Shown piece after piece: positions 18,302 through 27,946 of a DNA stretch of 64,000 bases (the stretch's first letter is position 1; each line of letters starts with the position of its first letter). The notes beneath the pieces were generated by a model that was not told the origin of the DNA, searched no databases, and was given only the letters and a program-made list of their open reading frames with translations. The translations under genes and the position numbers were made by a program. Source of the DNA: Pontibacter sp. SGAir0037 (lineage in GTDB: Bacteria; Bacteroidota; Bacteroidia; Cytophagales; Hymenobacteraceae); contig NZ_CP028092.1 in the NCBI RefSeq assembly GCF_005491705.1, forward strand, positions 4,588,001 through 4,652,000, written 5' to 3'.

Positions 18302-19621
18302 TTATATTTCCACCTGTTTCATGCGAGGTGACAGGAAGTGCATAACCAGCCAGGCTGCTACATAGGCACAGCCGCAAATAGTGAATATGATGTTATAGCC
18401 CGCAATAATGTTGCCCATGCCTTTATAATAGTCGAGCAACCATCCTATAAAAAGCGGGAATAGGGCACCCCCTAATGACCCTGCCATGCCGCCTATACCC
18501 ACTACTGAGCTAACGGCTCTTTTAGGGAACATATCTGATACGGTGGTAAAAATGTTGGCACTCCATGCTTGGTGCGCAGCAGCTGCTAAGCTAATCAGGC
18601 CAACTGCCACCCAAATATCAGTAGCATAACGGGCTGCCATAATCGGCATGACCAGCAAAGCTATAATAAACATAGTTGTTTTGCGGGCCCGAAACACAGG
18701 CCACCCTCTGCGAATAAAATAGGAAGACAGGAAACCTCCTCCAATACTACCCACTGTCGTGGCAGTGTAGACAATAACCAGGGGCATGCTCGGTTTACTT
18801 AAATCAAGGTTAAAGGTCGTGCTGAAGTAGGAGGGAAGCCAGAAAAGGAAGAAGTACCAGATGGGGTCCGTCATAAATTTTCCAAGTATAAAAGTCCAGG
18901 TTTGCCTTACGACGAGTAACCTGCCCCATCTCATCGGCTTTGGGTTTTCTTCTACAGCAGCGTCTTCGTTATCGCTGTGGATATATTCATATTCTACCTT
19001 TCCAAGCCTTTTCTGCTTAGCCGGTATTTCATAAAAAATTAACCAGAACACAAGCCATATAAAACCTATAGCTCCTGTTATAATAAAGGCCTCTTCCCAG
19101 CCGTAGGCTCCGAGTATAGCAGGAACCATAATTGGGGCTACTACAGCGCCAACGTTGGCACCAGAATTAAAAACACCTGTTGCCAGAGCTCTTTCTTTCT
19201 TAGGAAACCACTCTGCAACTGTTTTTATGGCAGCCGGGAAATTACCTGCTTCGCCCAAACCTAAAGCCGCTCTGGCTACTCCAAAGCCAAATGTACTTCT
19301 GGCTGCGGCGTGAGCCATGGCAGCTACACTCCATACTATAATAGAAATGGAATAACCCAGTTTCGAGCCAATCTTATCTATTATTCTTCCGAATATCACC
19401 ATACCCAAAGCATAGGAAGCTGTAAAAGCCATAACTATACTGCCATAGTCGCTTTCTGTCCAGTTAAATTGTTGCTCCAGAGCAGGCTTCAGCAAGCCGA
19501 TAATTTGCCTGTCGAGGTAATTAATGGTAGTAGCGAAGAACAGCAACGCGCAAATGGTCCAGCGGTAAGAGCCGATTTTAACCTTTTGTGTGGCGGGTTC
19601 TTTTTTGGTGGATGTATTCAT
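18302..19621 (-). CDS. exuT: MFS hexuronate transporter (ACS/ExuT family)
   Basis: Twelve-TM major facilitator of the anion:cation symporter group (439 aa). YRWTICALLFFATTINYLDR at the N-terminus is the ExuT-like signature, followed by GLGEAGNFPAAIKTVAEWFP and ERALATGVFNSGANVGAVVAP. E. coli ExuT imports glucuronate and galacturonate. Between uxuA and the GH115 glucuronidase, glucuronate freed in the periplasm is the likely substrate (inference from context). The gap to uxuA is 42 bases. Confidence 0.88.
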   Translation of the reverse strand: MNTSTKKEPATQKVKIGSYRWTICALLFFATTINYLDRQIIGLLKPALEQQFNWTESDYGSIVMAFTASYALGMVIFGRIIDKIGSKLGYSISIIVWSVAAMAHAAARSTFGFGVARAALGLGEAGNFPAAIKTVAEWFPKKERALATGVFNSGANVGAVVAPIMVPAILGAYGWEEAFIITGAIGFIWLVFWLIFYEIPAKQKRLGKVEYEYIHSDNEDAAVEENPKPMRWGRLLVVRQTWTFILGKFMTDPIWYFFLFWLPSYFSTTFNLDLSKPSMPLVIVYTATTVGSIGGGFLSSYFIRRGWPVFRARKTTMFIIALLVMPIMAARYATDIWVAVGLISLAAAAHQAWSANIFTTVSDMFPKRAVSSVVGIGGMAGSLGGALFPLFIGWLLDYYKGMGNIIAGYNIIFTICGCAYVAAWLVMHFLSPRMKQVEI

Positions 19622-19663
19622 TATAAAAATTTTAATGCTATATAATTAAAAAGGGCAGAAGCA

Positions 19664-20827
19664 TTAGTACAAAGTCCTTTCTATACCCATTTCCAATCCT
19701 CTCAATTCAGCTAATCCCCGAAGCCTGCCTATTGCAGAATAACCGGGATTAGTTACTTTATGCAGGTCGTCTAGCATCTGGTGCCCGTGGTCGGGGCGGA
19801 AAGGAATAGGCTGCTGTCGGTCTCTGTTGATGGCAACCAGCTCGCGCATAACGCCATACATGTCTACATCGCCAGCCAGATGATCTGATTCGTAAAAGTT
19901 ACCCGCCTCATCTTTTTTTACATTGCGCAGGTGTGCAAAGTACACCCGATGGCCTACTGCTTTCAGAACGTCTACAGCGTTGTTGTGTGCTCCTGCTCCC
20001 AAAGAACCAGTACAAAAGCATATGCCATTAGGAGCACGATCTACTCTTTCAATAATATATAAAAGGTCTTCTTTGCTGGAAGCAATACGAGGTAGCCCTA
20101 GGATTAGGTAAGGTGGATCATCCGGGTGAATAGTCATCCTGATTCCAGCCTCTTCACAAACATCCATAATAGATTCGAGGAAATATGCTAAATTTTCCCG
20201 TAAACCATTATGCCCGATGCTTTTATAAATTTCAATGCTCTCAGTTAGCTGCTCCAGAGAAATAAAGCCCTCCATAGGAACACCCATCCTAATAATCTCG
20301 CTTAAGGCGTCTAACTGCTGTTGCGATAAAGAAGCGTATCTTTGTTTTGCCTTTTGTGCGATCTCATGTGCATAATCCTGCTCAGCGCCCTCTCTTTTCA
20401 GAATGAACAGGTCAAACACTGCCAGGTCTGTCCAATCAAAATACAAAGCTTTAGCCCCATTCCGCATTTGCAGAGCCAGGTTAGTTCTGGTCCAGTCCAG
20501 CACTGGCATAAAGTTGTAACATACTGTAGTTAAGCCGCAAGCCGCCAGATTGCGTAAGGACTGACGGTAATTTTCAAGATATTTTTCACAATCGGCACGT
20601 CTTGTCTTGATAGACTCATGCACCGGCACACTTTCCACTACCACCCATTGTAATCCTGCTTCTTCTATTATTTGTTTTCGTTCCTGTATTTCTTCCAATG
20701 GCCAGATTTCTCCATGCGGTATATGATGTAGTGCAGTAACAATACCCGTAGCTCCGGCTTGTTTAACATCTTGTAATGAAACCGGATCATTGGGCCCGTA
20801 CCATCTCCAACTTTGTAGTAGTGACAT
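19664..20827 (-). CDS. uxuA: Mannonate dehydratase UxuA
   Basis: UxuA (387 aa) dehydrates D-mannonate to 2-keto-3-deoxygluconate in hexuronate breakdown. The N-terminus WRWYGPNDPVSL followed by QAGATGIVTALHHIPHGEIW is diagnostic. Metal-site elements include MTIHPDDPP, ICFCTGSLGAGAHN and PFRPDHGHQM. Length is normal. It follows the strong terminator after susD, so it is either read through or has its own promoter in 20828-20945, where I see no clear TAnnTTTG box. Glucuronate isomerase and fructuronate reductase, needed to supply mannonate, are not adjacent; an SDR gene at 30.1 kb may provide the latter. Confidence 0.95.
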   Translation of the reverse strand: MSLLQSWRWYGPNDPVSLQDVKQAGATGIVTALHHIPHGEIWPLEEIQERKQIIEEAGLQWVVVESVPVHESIKTRRADCEKYLENYRQSLRNLAACGLTTVCYNFMPVLDWTRTNLALQMRNGAKALYFDWTDLAVFDLFILKREGAEQDYAHEIAQKAKQRYASLSQQQLDALSEIIRMGVPMEGFISLEQLTESIEIYKSIGHNGLRENLAYFLESIMDVCEEAGIRMTIHPDDPPYLILGLPRIASSKEDLLYIIERVDRAPNGICFCTGSLGAGAHNNAVDVLKAVGHRVYFAHLRNVKKDEAGNFYESDHLAGDVDMYGVMRELVAINRDRQQPIPFRPDHGHQMLDDLHKVTNPGYSAIGRLRGLAELRGLEMGIERTLY

Positions 20828-20949
20828 AATGTATCTTAAATGTTGATCTGTTTATAAGTGCTAATTCATTGTTTTGATATAGGAAATGTAGGCACATGTC
20901 TTACATTAAAATAAAAGAGCTGAATATACCAGTTTACAAGTTTATTAAA

Positions 20950-20993
20950 ATCATAAAATGGCAGCCCGACATATCGGGCTGCCATTTTATGAT
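20950..20993. terminator. Long perfect hairpin between susD and uxuA
   Basis: A perfect 20-bp stem (20950-20969 with 20974-20993), core GGCAGCCCGA with loop CATA, and ATAAAAT/ATTTTAT shoulders giving T runs in either direction. It lies 7 bases after the susD stop codon and should lower expression of uxuA-exuT-GH115 relative to susCD. Confidence 0.88.
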
Positions 20994-21000
20994 AATTAGA

Positions 21001-22953
21001 TTAGTTATATCCAGGGTTTTGGTAAGCCCTTTTTTCTGCTAAGCTAACATCCATGGCATCCAGCTGCCCCTGCGGGATTGGTCGCAGGTAGTGATGCGGC
21101 TGTATAGTACGTGTTATCGTTTCAGGTGTATGATCTCCTTTTGCTGCCCCGCTTATTTGATATGTGGAAGCAAGTTCATTCCACTTTTGCGTACGCACTA
21201 AATCGAACCAACGATAGCCTTCGCCAAAATATTCCCGTGAGCGTTCTGCCAGAATATAGTTAATATCTATCGTTGCAGGTGTTGCAGCCACCATGGCAGC
21301 ACTGTTGTCCTGCACTTTAGCTACATTGCCGTTGTTGTCCCAACGCCACTTGCCTGCACGGGCACGTATTACGTTTATTAAATCTCGGGCAGTCTTACCA
21401 GCCTGTGTTGATGCTCCCTTTACAGCGGCCTCAGCAGCTACAAAGTATAGTTCCGAAAACTTAGCAATGTTAAAAGGGCGGGTACTTGCAGCATTAGGCT
21501 GTCCTAATCCATTGCCATTATCAGTACGATAAGGGCCAAGCTTCCAGAGGCCTGGATACATAATTCTGCTAATGCCGTTTGGCGATACCACGAAATCGGC
21601 TCTGCCTGGTAATACGCCTGCTCCAACGTTATTCTGTCCACCTCCAGTCGGATAAGTGATAGGAGTGGCAGGTTCATCGTTAAGGAATGTCAGAATTGCA
21701 TCACCAGGCTGAACCGGTAATAAATTGGCATTATAAAGGGTAGAATTAGCTACGCCGCCTTTAGGCCAGTTGCCGCGGTAAACGGTTACAAAGGTACCAT
21801 CGTAGCGTGAATCATTTGTTTTATCAGCAAAGGTGTTTTTAATAGCACCAATAGTGGGAGCCATACGTGTCCAAGGGCGGCCAAGATGTTGTACTGCTTC
21901 CCGCTGAACAGAACTTACAGCATTCCAGGAAGTACTGGAGGAACTGCTTCTTATTTCTGTGTAGTTCCACGTCATCATCCAACCGGCAAAGTTATCTGGA
22001 GCGCCACCATTAGCATACGTAAGGCTGGATCCGTTATAAAACTCACTGGTTTCGGTATGGTCGGCATAAAGCATGATTTCTTTGTTCCGATCATTTGACC
22101 CAAGATTAACATCGTAGTAGTAGTCCAGTAGACCAAATGGCCCTGGATCGTCGATACCTGTCGTTGCTACATCATATGCCTGTTGAAAATACCATTGAGC
22201 ATTATGTCCATCAGGATCAACACGTTGTGCCTCAGGATAAGTGGGGATATTATTGGGGTTTTCCAGCCACCATGCGTAGGTTAAATAGGCTTTTGCAAGA
22301 TAAAGACGTGCCAGTGTCTTAGTTGCGCCTCCCGTAACACGTGAGGTTGCCGGCAAATCATTAACTGCGGTAAGCAAATCAGGGAAAATAGCCTTTGTAT
22401 ATACTTCAGGAACTGTATTCCGAACAGAGGTTCTTACTGGGTTTGTATTAAATCTAAGCTCACCAGCCCCTAAATCTAATGGTACGCCACCGAAGGTTTG
22501 CACCAGTTGAAAGTAATCAAAAGCACGGAAAAATCTAGCTTCGGCAATCAGTGCCGGTGAAATGGTGCCTACAACGGCTGCATTTTCTATTATGCCGCTA
22601 GCGGTATTAATATTCGAGTAGGCAGCTCCCCACAAAGCATCTGCGCGGCTATTAGTAGGATTGATAGCACCACGGCCGGACAGGTCCATGACTAGAAAAT
22701 TTTCGTCAGCACTTTGCCCATACGTTACTTCGTCGGTGCCTGTAAGGGTGGTATTGTAATAATAGGCTTGTCCGTAAATATACCTCAAGTGGGCATACAT
22801 AGAAGTTAAGCCACCATAAACACCCCGCTCAGTCTGGAAAAAACTAGGCTCAAATCCACTTCGAGGCTGCTCTTCTAATATATCGCCGCATGCTCCCAAT
22901 AATAAGGCTGCTGCTGTTGCACCTATAACAGTTTTTATTTTAAATCGTTTCAT
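21001..22953 (-). CDS. susD: SusD/RagB-family glycan-binding lipoprotein
   Basis: Surface lipoprotein (650 aa) that captures oligosaccharides and acts as the lid of the SusC channel. The lipobox LLLGACGD places the lipidated cysteine at residue 22. The family N-terminal TPR-like helices follow (TSMYAHLRYIYGQAYYYNTTLTG is typical, shown shortened in the search sense), with ARFFRAFDYFQLVQTFGGVP and the C-terminal ILAERSREYFGEGYRWFDLVR and AYQNPGYN ending. It lies 11 bases after the susC stop. It is longer than many SusD proteins (about 500-550 aa). Context suggests glucuronoxylan fragments as ligand. Confidence 0.95.
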   Translation of the reverse strand: MKRFKIKTVIGATAAALLLGACGDILEEQPRSGFEPSFFQTERGVYGGLTSMYAHLRYIYGQAYYYNTTLTGTDEVTYGQSADENFLVMDLSGRGAINPTNSRADALWGAAYSNINTASGIIENAAVVGTISPALIAEARFFRAFDYFQLVQTFGGVPLDLGAGELRFNTNPVRTSVRNTVPEVYTKAIFPDLLTAVNDLPATSRVTGGATKTLARLYLAKAYLTYAWWLENPNNIPTYPEAQRVDPDGHNAQWYFQQAYDVATTGIDDPGPFGLLDYYYDVNLGSNDRNKEIMLYADHTETSEFYNGSSLTYANGGAPDNFAGWMMTWNYTEIRSSSSSTSWNAVSSVQREAVQHLGRPWTRMAPTIGAIKNTFADKTNDSRYDGTFVTVYRGNWPKGGVANSTLYNANLLPVQPGDAILTFLNDEPATPITYPTGGGQNNVGAGVLPGRADFVVSPNGISRIMYPGLWKLGPYRTDNGNGLGQPNAASTRPFNIAKFSELYFVAAEAAVKGASTQAGKTARDLINVIRARAGKWRWDNNGNVAKVQDNSAAMVAATPATIDINYILAERSREYFGEGYRWFDLVRTQKWNELASTYQISGAAKGDHTPETITRTIQPHHYLRPIPQGQLDAMDVSLAEKRAYQNPGYN

Positions 22954-22964
22954 TCTTACTCTTG

Positions 22965-25900
22965 TTAAAAATTAACATTTAAACCAACCAGGAAATTTCG
23001 TGTTGCAGGAGCGTTTGTTCCCAATGTCAGAATGCGTCTCAGGTTATCTGATAAGGGCACTGCCGCATTTTCGTTACCGTAAGAGTTGGTTTCAGGATCC
23101 ATGCCCGTTTCCCTGTTATATGGAGAGAACAGTACAAACGGGTTCTGAGCCGTAACATAAAGTCTGAGGTTGTTAACACCGGCATTTTGTAGCCAGTTGA
23201 TTTTGTTAAAGTTATATCCCAAAGAAATTGTCCGAATCTTCATATACGAAGCATTAAAATAACCTAAGGTACTGCCATATCTAGGATTGTCGCCACTAAT
23301 GAACCCCCTAGGGTTGGGATATTTGGCATCGGTGTTTTCAGGCGTCCAGTAATCTACTTTTACGTTCCCACGACGGCCGGTCAGCATGTTAAGGTAACCA
23401 GACGAACCGTAAAGGGTACTGTTTAGAATACCGCCATTCTGGAATACACCTACAACACTAAGATCAAACCCTTTAAAGCCTACTCTTGTGTTGAAGCCTC
23501 CCTGGAAATTTGGGTTCACATCTATTATCTGCCTGTCAGCAGCTGATATTTGTCGCGTTGGTGTTCCATCATCATTATAATCACCGGTATATCTTACTTT
23601 GATAGTGCCAACTGTTGTATTTAAATCTCCTGGATTAGTTGAGCCAGGCTCAAAGAGTCCCATATGTGGATCACCTACCTGCCACAGACCGATTCTCTCA
23701 TAATCGTAGATAACATTAATTGGATGGCCAACAAACCACCAGTTAGCTTCGTCTCGCGGCTGATCTCCGGCAAGCGCTACCAGCTTATTTCGGTTGGCAT
23801 ACATATTCACACCAGCTTCCCATGTCCAGCCATTTAAGTTATTCAGGATAACGCCATTAAGCGAAAGCTCGATACCTTTATTTTGGGTCCTGCCGATGTT
23901 TTGAATTACGCTGCCAACACCCGAGGTAGCAGGAAGAGGAACTCTTAGTAAAATATCTTTTGTATTTGTTGTATAGTACTCTATAGTGCCTGACAAGCGA
24001 TGGTTAAGTACTGAGAAGTCCAAGCCATAGTTCCAGGTTTCTGAAAATTCCCATCCTAAAGAAGGATTTGGCAACTCCGATACAAAGAAGCCATTTTGGT
24101 AGTTATCATCGCCAAAGTTGTAAGGACGTGTGGCAAGACCTCCGAGGGTTGCATAGGGTGCAACAGCCTGATTAGAGGTAACACCGAAGCCTGCTCGCAG
24201 TTTGAGCATATTTACAACAGTTAGGTTCTCCATAAAGGACTCTCTACCGATGTTCCAGCCAGCGGATACGGCAGGGTAGGTATGCCATTTATGTCCTGGC
24301 GCCAATCGGGAGGAAGCATCTGAACGTAGTGTTGCACTGAGTAAATACCTGTCGTCATAAGAGTACATGACACGCCCCATCCACGACATCAAACCACTTC
24401 GTGTATACCATTGATCACCAGGAGCAACTGTTATTTCACCGTCTGCTAGCCCAAGATTATAGAATTGAAAGGCATCGGAAGGAATATCTCTTGCCGCTAT
24501 GCGAGAGCGGTTCATTTGATTATCAGAGGCTGAATACAAACCTATTACATTCACATTATGCTTTTCGGCGAAAGTACGATCATAAAGCAGCATGTTTTCA
24601 ATGGTCCAGTCGGTTGTTACTTGGTTACTGACAGAAGCAGTAGATGGAGTGGTAGGATCTACATTGTTTATACCCGCTGCAGTAAATGCTCCACCCTGGC
24701 TCTGGCGGTAATTCACACCCAAATTAGTGCGTAATTTTAATCCCTCTACTCCCGGTATTTGAATTTCGCCGAATAAGGTATTGTACGTTCCGAAGGCTCT
24801 GGTTTGACTTAACCATCTGTCCCGTAAGTTTTCTACATTTTCCCTGGAATTTACCCATACATCACCATCGCCTCCTGTGTTCATAACTCTTTTCCAGGTG
24901 CCATCTGCATTATAAGGATTCGCAATGGGCGAAGCACTAAGGATGCCATACAGGCCAATATTTGATCCTTGGGTAATATTATAGTTATTATAAGTAGAGA
25001 AGCCAAAGCGGAAATGTTTACCAACACCCTGGTCTAAGCTACCACGCATAGAATAGCGTGTATATTGTTGAGTAGGAATTACACCAGATTCGTCATAGTA
25101 GCCTACACTAAAGTTATAGCGCCCTTGTTCGGTGCCTCCTGAAACACCTAGATCGTGGCTTGTAGTAACACCAGTCTTATAAAACAAATCCTGCCAGTCT
25201 GTATCAACATCATAAGACTCATCAATTCCGTTGCTATATCTACCTGCTGCCTGACGCAGAGCGGCAAATTCCTCCCCGTTCATCATTGGAAACTTGGCAA
25301 AGACAGTTCTAATACCTGTAAAGGTGTTGTAACTTACCTGTGGCTTCTGCCCTGCTTTTCCTCCTTTTGTAGTTACTAATATAACACCGTTTGCTCCGCG
25401 AGAACCATAAATAGCGGTGGCGGAGGCGTCTTTTAGAATATCAATACTTTGAATGTCGTTAGGGTTAATATCTCCAATAGATCCGGGATAAGGTATACCA
25501 TCGAGTACTACTAAAGGATCGTTACTGGCTGTTAAAGAGCGAGTACCCCTTATCCTGATTTGCATAGGCGCACCCGGCTGTGATGAAGTTTGCGAAAGCT
25601 CCACACCTGGCAAACGCCCTTGTAGGGCTTGTGAAATGTTCGCTGATGGCACTTCTGTCAAGGCTTCTCCACTAATAGAGGCAACCGAACCCGTTACAGC
25701 CTCTGCTCGTTGCGTACCATAGCCAATTACAACTACTTCTTCCAGGGTTTTATCATCCGTTCTCAGGCTCACATTAATAGAAGACCTGTTGCTGATAGGG
25801 ACTTCCTGCGTTAAGTAACCTATGAATGAGAATATTAAAGTTCCGTTTCCATCAGGTACATTTATAGAATAGTTGCCTTCTACATTGGTAGGAGCTGCCG

Positions 25901-26102
25901 TAGAGGTTCCTTTTAGTAAAACAGTTACACCAGGGAGTCCTTGTCCTGTTTCATCTGTTACACGACCTGTTACAGTTGTTTGTGCTATTGCTTGTGTGCC
26001 CAGAAGCAGGCAGGTCCATAGCAGGATAGCGATTCTAATGACGCCCGGTTTCTGTAACCGTAGTGCCATCGATTTGGGATTTTGAGTAAAATCACATTTC
26101 AT
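22965..26102 (-). CDS. susC: SusC/RagA-family TonB-dependent glycan importer
   Basis: Outer-membrane TonB-dependent transporter (1045 aa). A signal peptide ends near residue 40 (TQAIAQ) and is followed by the carboxypeptidase-like domain (TGRVTDETGQGLPGVTVLLKG). Next come the linker EEVVVIGYGTQ and the plug (GRLPGVELSQTSSQPGAPMQ, DVLKDASATAIYGSRGANGV-type box), then the barrel ending in LVGLNVNF. No anti-sigma FecR-like extension is seen. The start could also be M12. It is the first gene of the arm, with 739 bases to the divergent LacI-type regulator. The GH10, GH67 and GH115 enzymes nearby point to acidic xylo-oligosaccharides as cargo. Confidence 0.95.
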   Translation of the reverse strand: MKCDFTQNPKSMALRLQKPGVIRIAILLWTCLLLGTQAIAQTTVTGRVTDETGQGLPGVTVLLKGTSTAAPTNVEGNYSINVPDGNGTLIFSFIGYLTQEVPISNRSSINVSLRTDDKTLEEVVVIGYGTQRAEAVTGSVASISGEALTEVPSANISQALQGRLPGVELSQTSSQPGAPMQIRIRGTRSLTASNDPLVVLDGIPYPGSIGDINPNDIQSIDILKDASATAIYGSRGANGVILVTTKGGKAGQKPQVSYNTFTGIRTVFAKFPMMNGEEFAALRQAAGRYSNGIDESYDVDTDWQDLFYKTGVTTSHDLGVSGGTEQGRYNFSVGYYDESGVIPTQQYTRYSMRGSLDQGVGKHFRFGFSTYNNYNITQGSNIGLYGILSASPIANPYNADGTWKRVMNTGGDGDVWVNSRENVENLRDRWLSQTRAFGTYNTLFGEIQIPGVEGLKLRTNLGVNYRQSQGGAFTAAGINNVDPTTPSTASVSNQVTTDWTIENMLLYDRTFAEKHNVNVIGLYSASDNQMNRSRIAARDIPSDAFQFYNLGLADGEITVAPGDQWYTRSGLMSWMGRVMYSYDDRYLLSATLRSDASSRLAPGHKWHTYPAVSAGWNIGRESFMENLTVVNMLKLRAGFGVTSNQAVAPYATLGGLATRPYNFGDDNYQNGFFVSELPNPSLGWEFSETWNYGLDFSVLNHRLSGTIEYYTTNTKDILLRVPLPATSGVGSVIQNIGRTQNKGIELSLNGVILNNLNGWTWEAGVNMYANRNKLVALAGDQPRDEANWWFVGHPINVIYDYERIGLWQVGDPHMGLFEPGSTNPGDLNTTVGTIKVRYTGDYNDDGTPTRQISAADRQIIDVNPNFQGGFNTRVGFKGFDLSVVGVFQNGGILNSTLYGSSGYLNMLTGRRGNVKVDYWTPENTDAKYPNPRGFISGDNPRYGSTLGYFNASYMKIRTISLGYNFNKINWLQNAGVNNLRLYVTAQNPFVLFSPYNRETGMDPETNSYGNENAAVPLSDNLRRILTLGTNAPATRNFLVGLNVNF

Positions 26103-26633
26103 AGAAGCTAATTTTGAGGTTTAGATATTCTGTTTTGCTTGTATAGGTTGAGTGAGATGTGCGCGTGCTAAACTGGAGCATGTCTATGCCTGCAGCTGAT
26201 AAAGGCTGTCGGATGGGAGTCTTTTGCAAAGTGATGTTGTAGAATAAGCTTGTAGTAAAAGCGTCTTTTCATAATTTATTCTTTATTGTATGGATGTTTT
26301 ATCAGTAAGTAGAGTTGTGTGTTTACTTGTTGCTGTTTCTGCTAAACCCATTTTTTGTCTTTGCAGAACTGATTTGTAAGTCTTGAAAAAATTATGCTAT
26401 CTGTTTAAGTTGCCGTGTTATTATTAATGTTTTGCATCGGTTTTATTATATTATTTGCTCTTCAGGCATTGTTACTTTGTAAGTAACTCCTCACTTTTAT
26501 TTTGTAAACATGAAGATAAATTTTTAGTATTACAACCGATTGCAGAAACTTTTTTTAAAATTTTGTCTCTTCTTTTAATTTGTTTAATTGCGTATTAATT
26601 AATAATTAATGCGTCTTTCTGACATAAAGTAAG

Positions 26634-26662
26634 TTGTCACTTATACGCCTTTGGTAGCTTTG
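26634..26662 (+). promoter_or_regulatory. Candidate promoter for the LacI-GH67-SDR-GH10 arm
   Basis: TTG (26634-26636), 18 bases, then TAGCTTTG (26655-26662); a second box TATGTTTG follows at 26665-26672. Transcription would begin about 170 bases before the regulator, placing the operator at 26800-26813 inside the leader. Confidence 0.45.
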
Positions 26663-26799
26663 GCTATGTTTGTCGTAGCAGTCGCATGAGAGTTGTAGGG
26701 TTTTAGCTAGGAAGAATAGAAGGAAAACATTTGGTTTACTGTTTTGATGAGATTTTAATTACTGAAAAACCTTAGATTAGAATCATAAAATTTATAAAT

Positions 26800-26813
26800 T
26801 GAAACCGATTTCA
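26800..26813. promoter_or_regulatory. LacI-type operator TGAAACCGATTTCA
   Basis: A 14-bp palindrome with central CG and a single mismatched pair, as expected for LacI-family proteins. It lies 28 bases before the regulator's ATG. Its core AACCGAT recurs at 26534 (within TACAACCGATTGCA) and, inverted, at 26436. Regulator autoregulation and control of both arms is inferred. Confidence 0.55.
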
Positions 26814-26841
26814 TTGTGTAGTTTCATAAGCACTAGAGAGG

Positions 26842-27876
26842 ATGAGTAAGGATATAACCATCTATGATATAGCAAAGGATCTGGGGATTTCACCTGCAAC
26901 GGTAAGCAGAGCCTTAAATGATCATCCAGCCGTTAACGGGAAAACCAAGCAGCGTATTCTGGCAACTGCTGATACCTTGGGGTATAGATCAAACATGTTT
27001 GCCAGTAACTTAAGAAAGCAGAAGACGAATACAATTGGTGTTATTGTGCCCCGGCTGAATAGTAACTTTCAGTCATCTGTGATGGCAGGCATGGAAAAAG
27101 TAGCCAATGAGGCTGGGTATAACCTGATTATCAGCCAGTCGCTGGAAGCAATGCAGAAGGAAAGTGCCAACGCTAAAACGATGTACGACAGCAGAGTGGA
27201 CGGCTTGTTGGTTTCTTTAGCATACGATACAGAGAATATTGACCATTTCAAGCCATTTTTTGACAAAGGAATACCCGTTATATTCTATGACAGGGTAGCT
27301 GAACATAAGCAGTGCATTGGTATTGTAATCGATAACATACAGGCAGCTTATAAAGCTACTACTCATCTAATAGAAAATGGATGTAAAGATATTGTGCATA
27401 TAAGCGGTAACCTGAAAATCAATGTGTATGCCGATCGCCTGAAAGGCTATAAATATGCACTGATAGATCATAATCTGCCTTTTAAAGAATCTAGTGTTAT
27501 CACCACAAATTTGAGCGAAGAGGCAGGTAAAGAGGCTGCACAGCAGATTCTGGAAATGGAGAAGTTACCAGATGGGATTTTTGTGGCAAACGACACCTGT
27601 GCCGCTACCTGCATGAAAAAGCTTAAGAAAGCCGGAGTTGTGGTGCCAGGCGATATTGCCATTGTTGGCTTCAACAATGATCCTATCTCAAGAGTGATAG
27701 AGCCAAATTTAACCACTGTAGACTATCCCGGCTACGAAATGGGCGAAGTGGCAGTAAAAAACCTGATCACCCTGATGAATCATGTGGCTGGTCAGTCTGA
27801 TATTTTGATAACAAATACTATTACGGTGAGGTCCGAACTGATTGTCCGGGATTCATCTGTTAGAAAAGCATCATAA
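26842..27876 (+). CDS. LacI-family transcription regulator 1
   Basis: LacI/GalR regulator (344 aa). The N-terminal HTH is clear (TIYDIAKDLGISPATVSRALNDHP), followed by the hinge helix (MFASNLRKQKTNTIGVIVP) and a periplasmic-binding-like ligand domain with VDGLLVSLAYDTEN and AIVGFNNDPISRVIEPNLTTV. It heads the GH67-SDR-GH10 arm and faces susC, so it probably controls both in response to a xylan- or uronate-derived sugar. A matching palindrome sits just upstream of its own start. The second LacI-type regulator here differs in the recognition helix (FSTVAR versus PATVSR). Confidence 0.93.
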   Translation: MSKDITIYDIAKDLGISPATVSRALNDHPAVNGKTKQRILATADTLGYRSNMFASNLRKQKTNTIGVIVPRLNSNFQSSVMAGMEKVANEAGYNLIISQSLEAMQKESANAKTMYDSRVDGLLVSLAYDTENIDHFKPFFDKGIPVIFYDRVAEHKQCIGIVIDNIQAAYKATTHLIENGCKDIVHISGNLKINVYADRLKGYKYALIDHNLPFKESSVITTNLSEEAGKEAAQQILEMEKLPDGIFVANDTCAATCMKKLKKAGVVVPGDIAIVGFNNDPISRVIEPNLTTVDYPGYEMGEVAVKNLITLMNHVAGQSDILITNTITVRSELIVRDSSVRKAS

Positions 27877-27946
27877 TAAGTGCTGTAAACATTGTGCTGG
27901 TTTGGCATCCGGTATGCCTGAGGCCATTTAATCACCTTTCCATTCT

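Larger units (their letters stand above)
26103..26841. other. 739-base divergent control region of the xylan island
   Basis: AT-rich and without credible ORFs, between susC (minus) and the LacI-type regulator (plus). It holds three copies of AACCGAT (26436-26442 on the minus strand, 26534-26540 and 26803-26809 on the plus strand). It also holds a perfect inverted repeat GTTACTT-TGT-AAGTAAC at 26471-26487 and an AT palindrome near 26590-26612. A TTG-N18-TAGCTTTG promoter on the plus strand is at 26634-26662. Confidence 0.6.

Noticed and set aside
18261..18377. A 39-residue N-terminal extension of the GH115 protein starting at 18377.
   Set aside because: It would overlap the transporter gene by 76 bases and has no recognisable sequence; the ATG at 18260 gives a signal peptide and a normal 41-base gap.
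26103..26841. A small ORF or RNA gene in the susC-LacI gap.
   Set aside because: All frames are short and AT-driven, and no tRNA or known riboswitch pattern was recognised.
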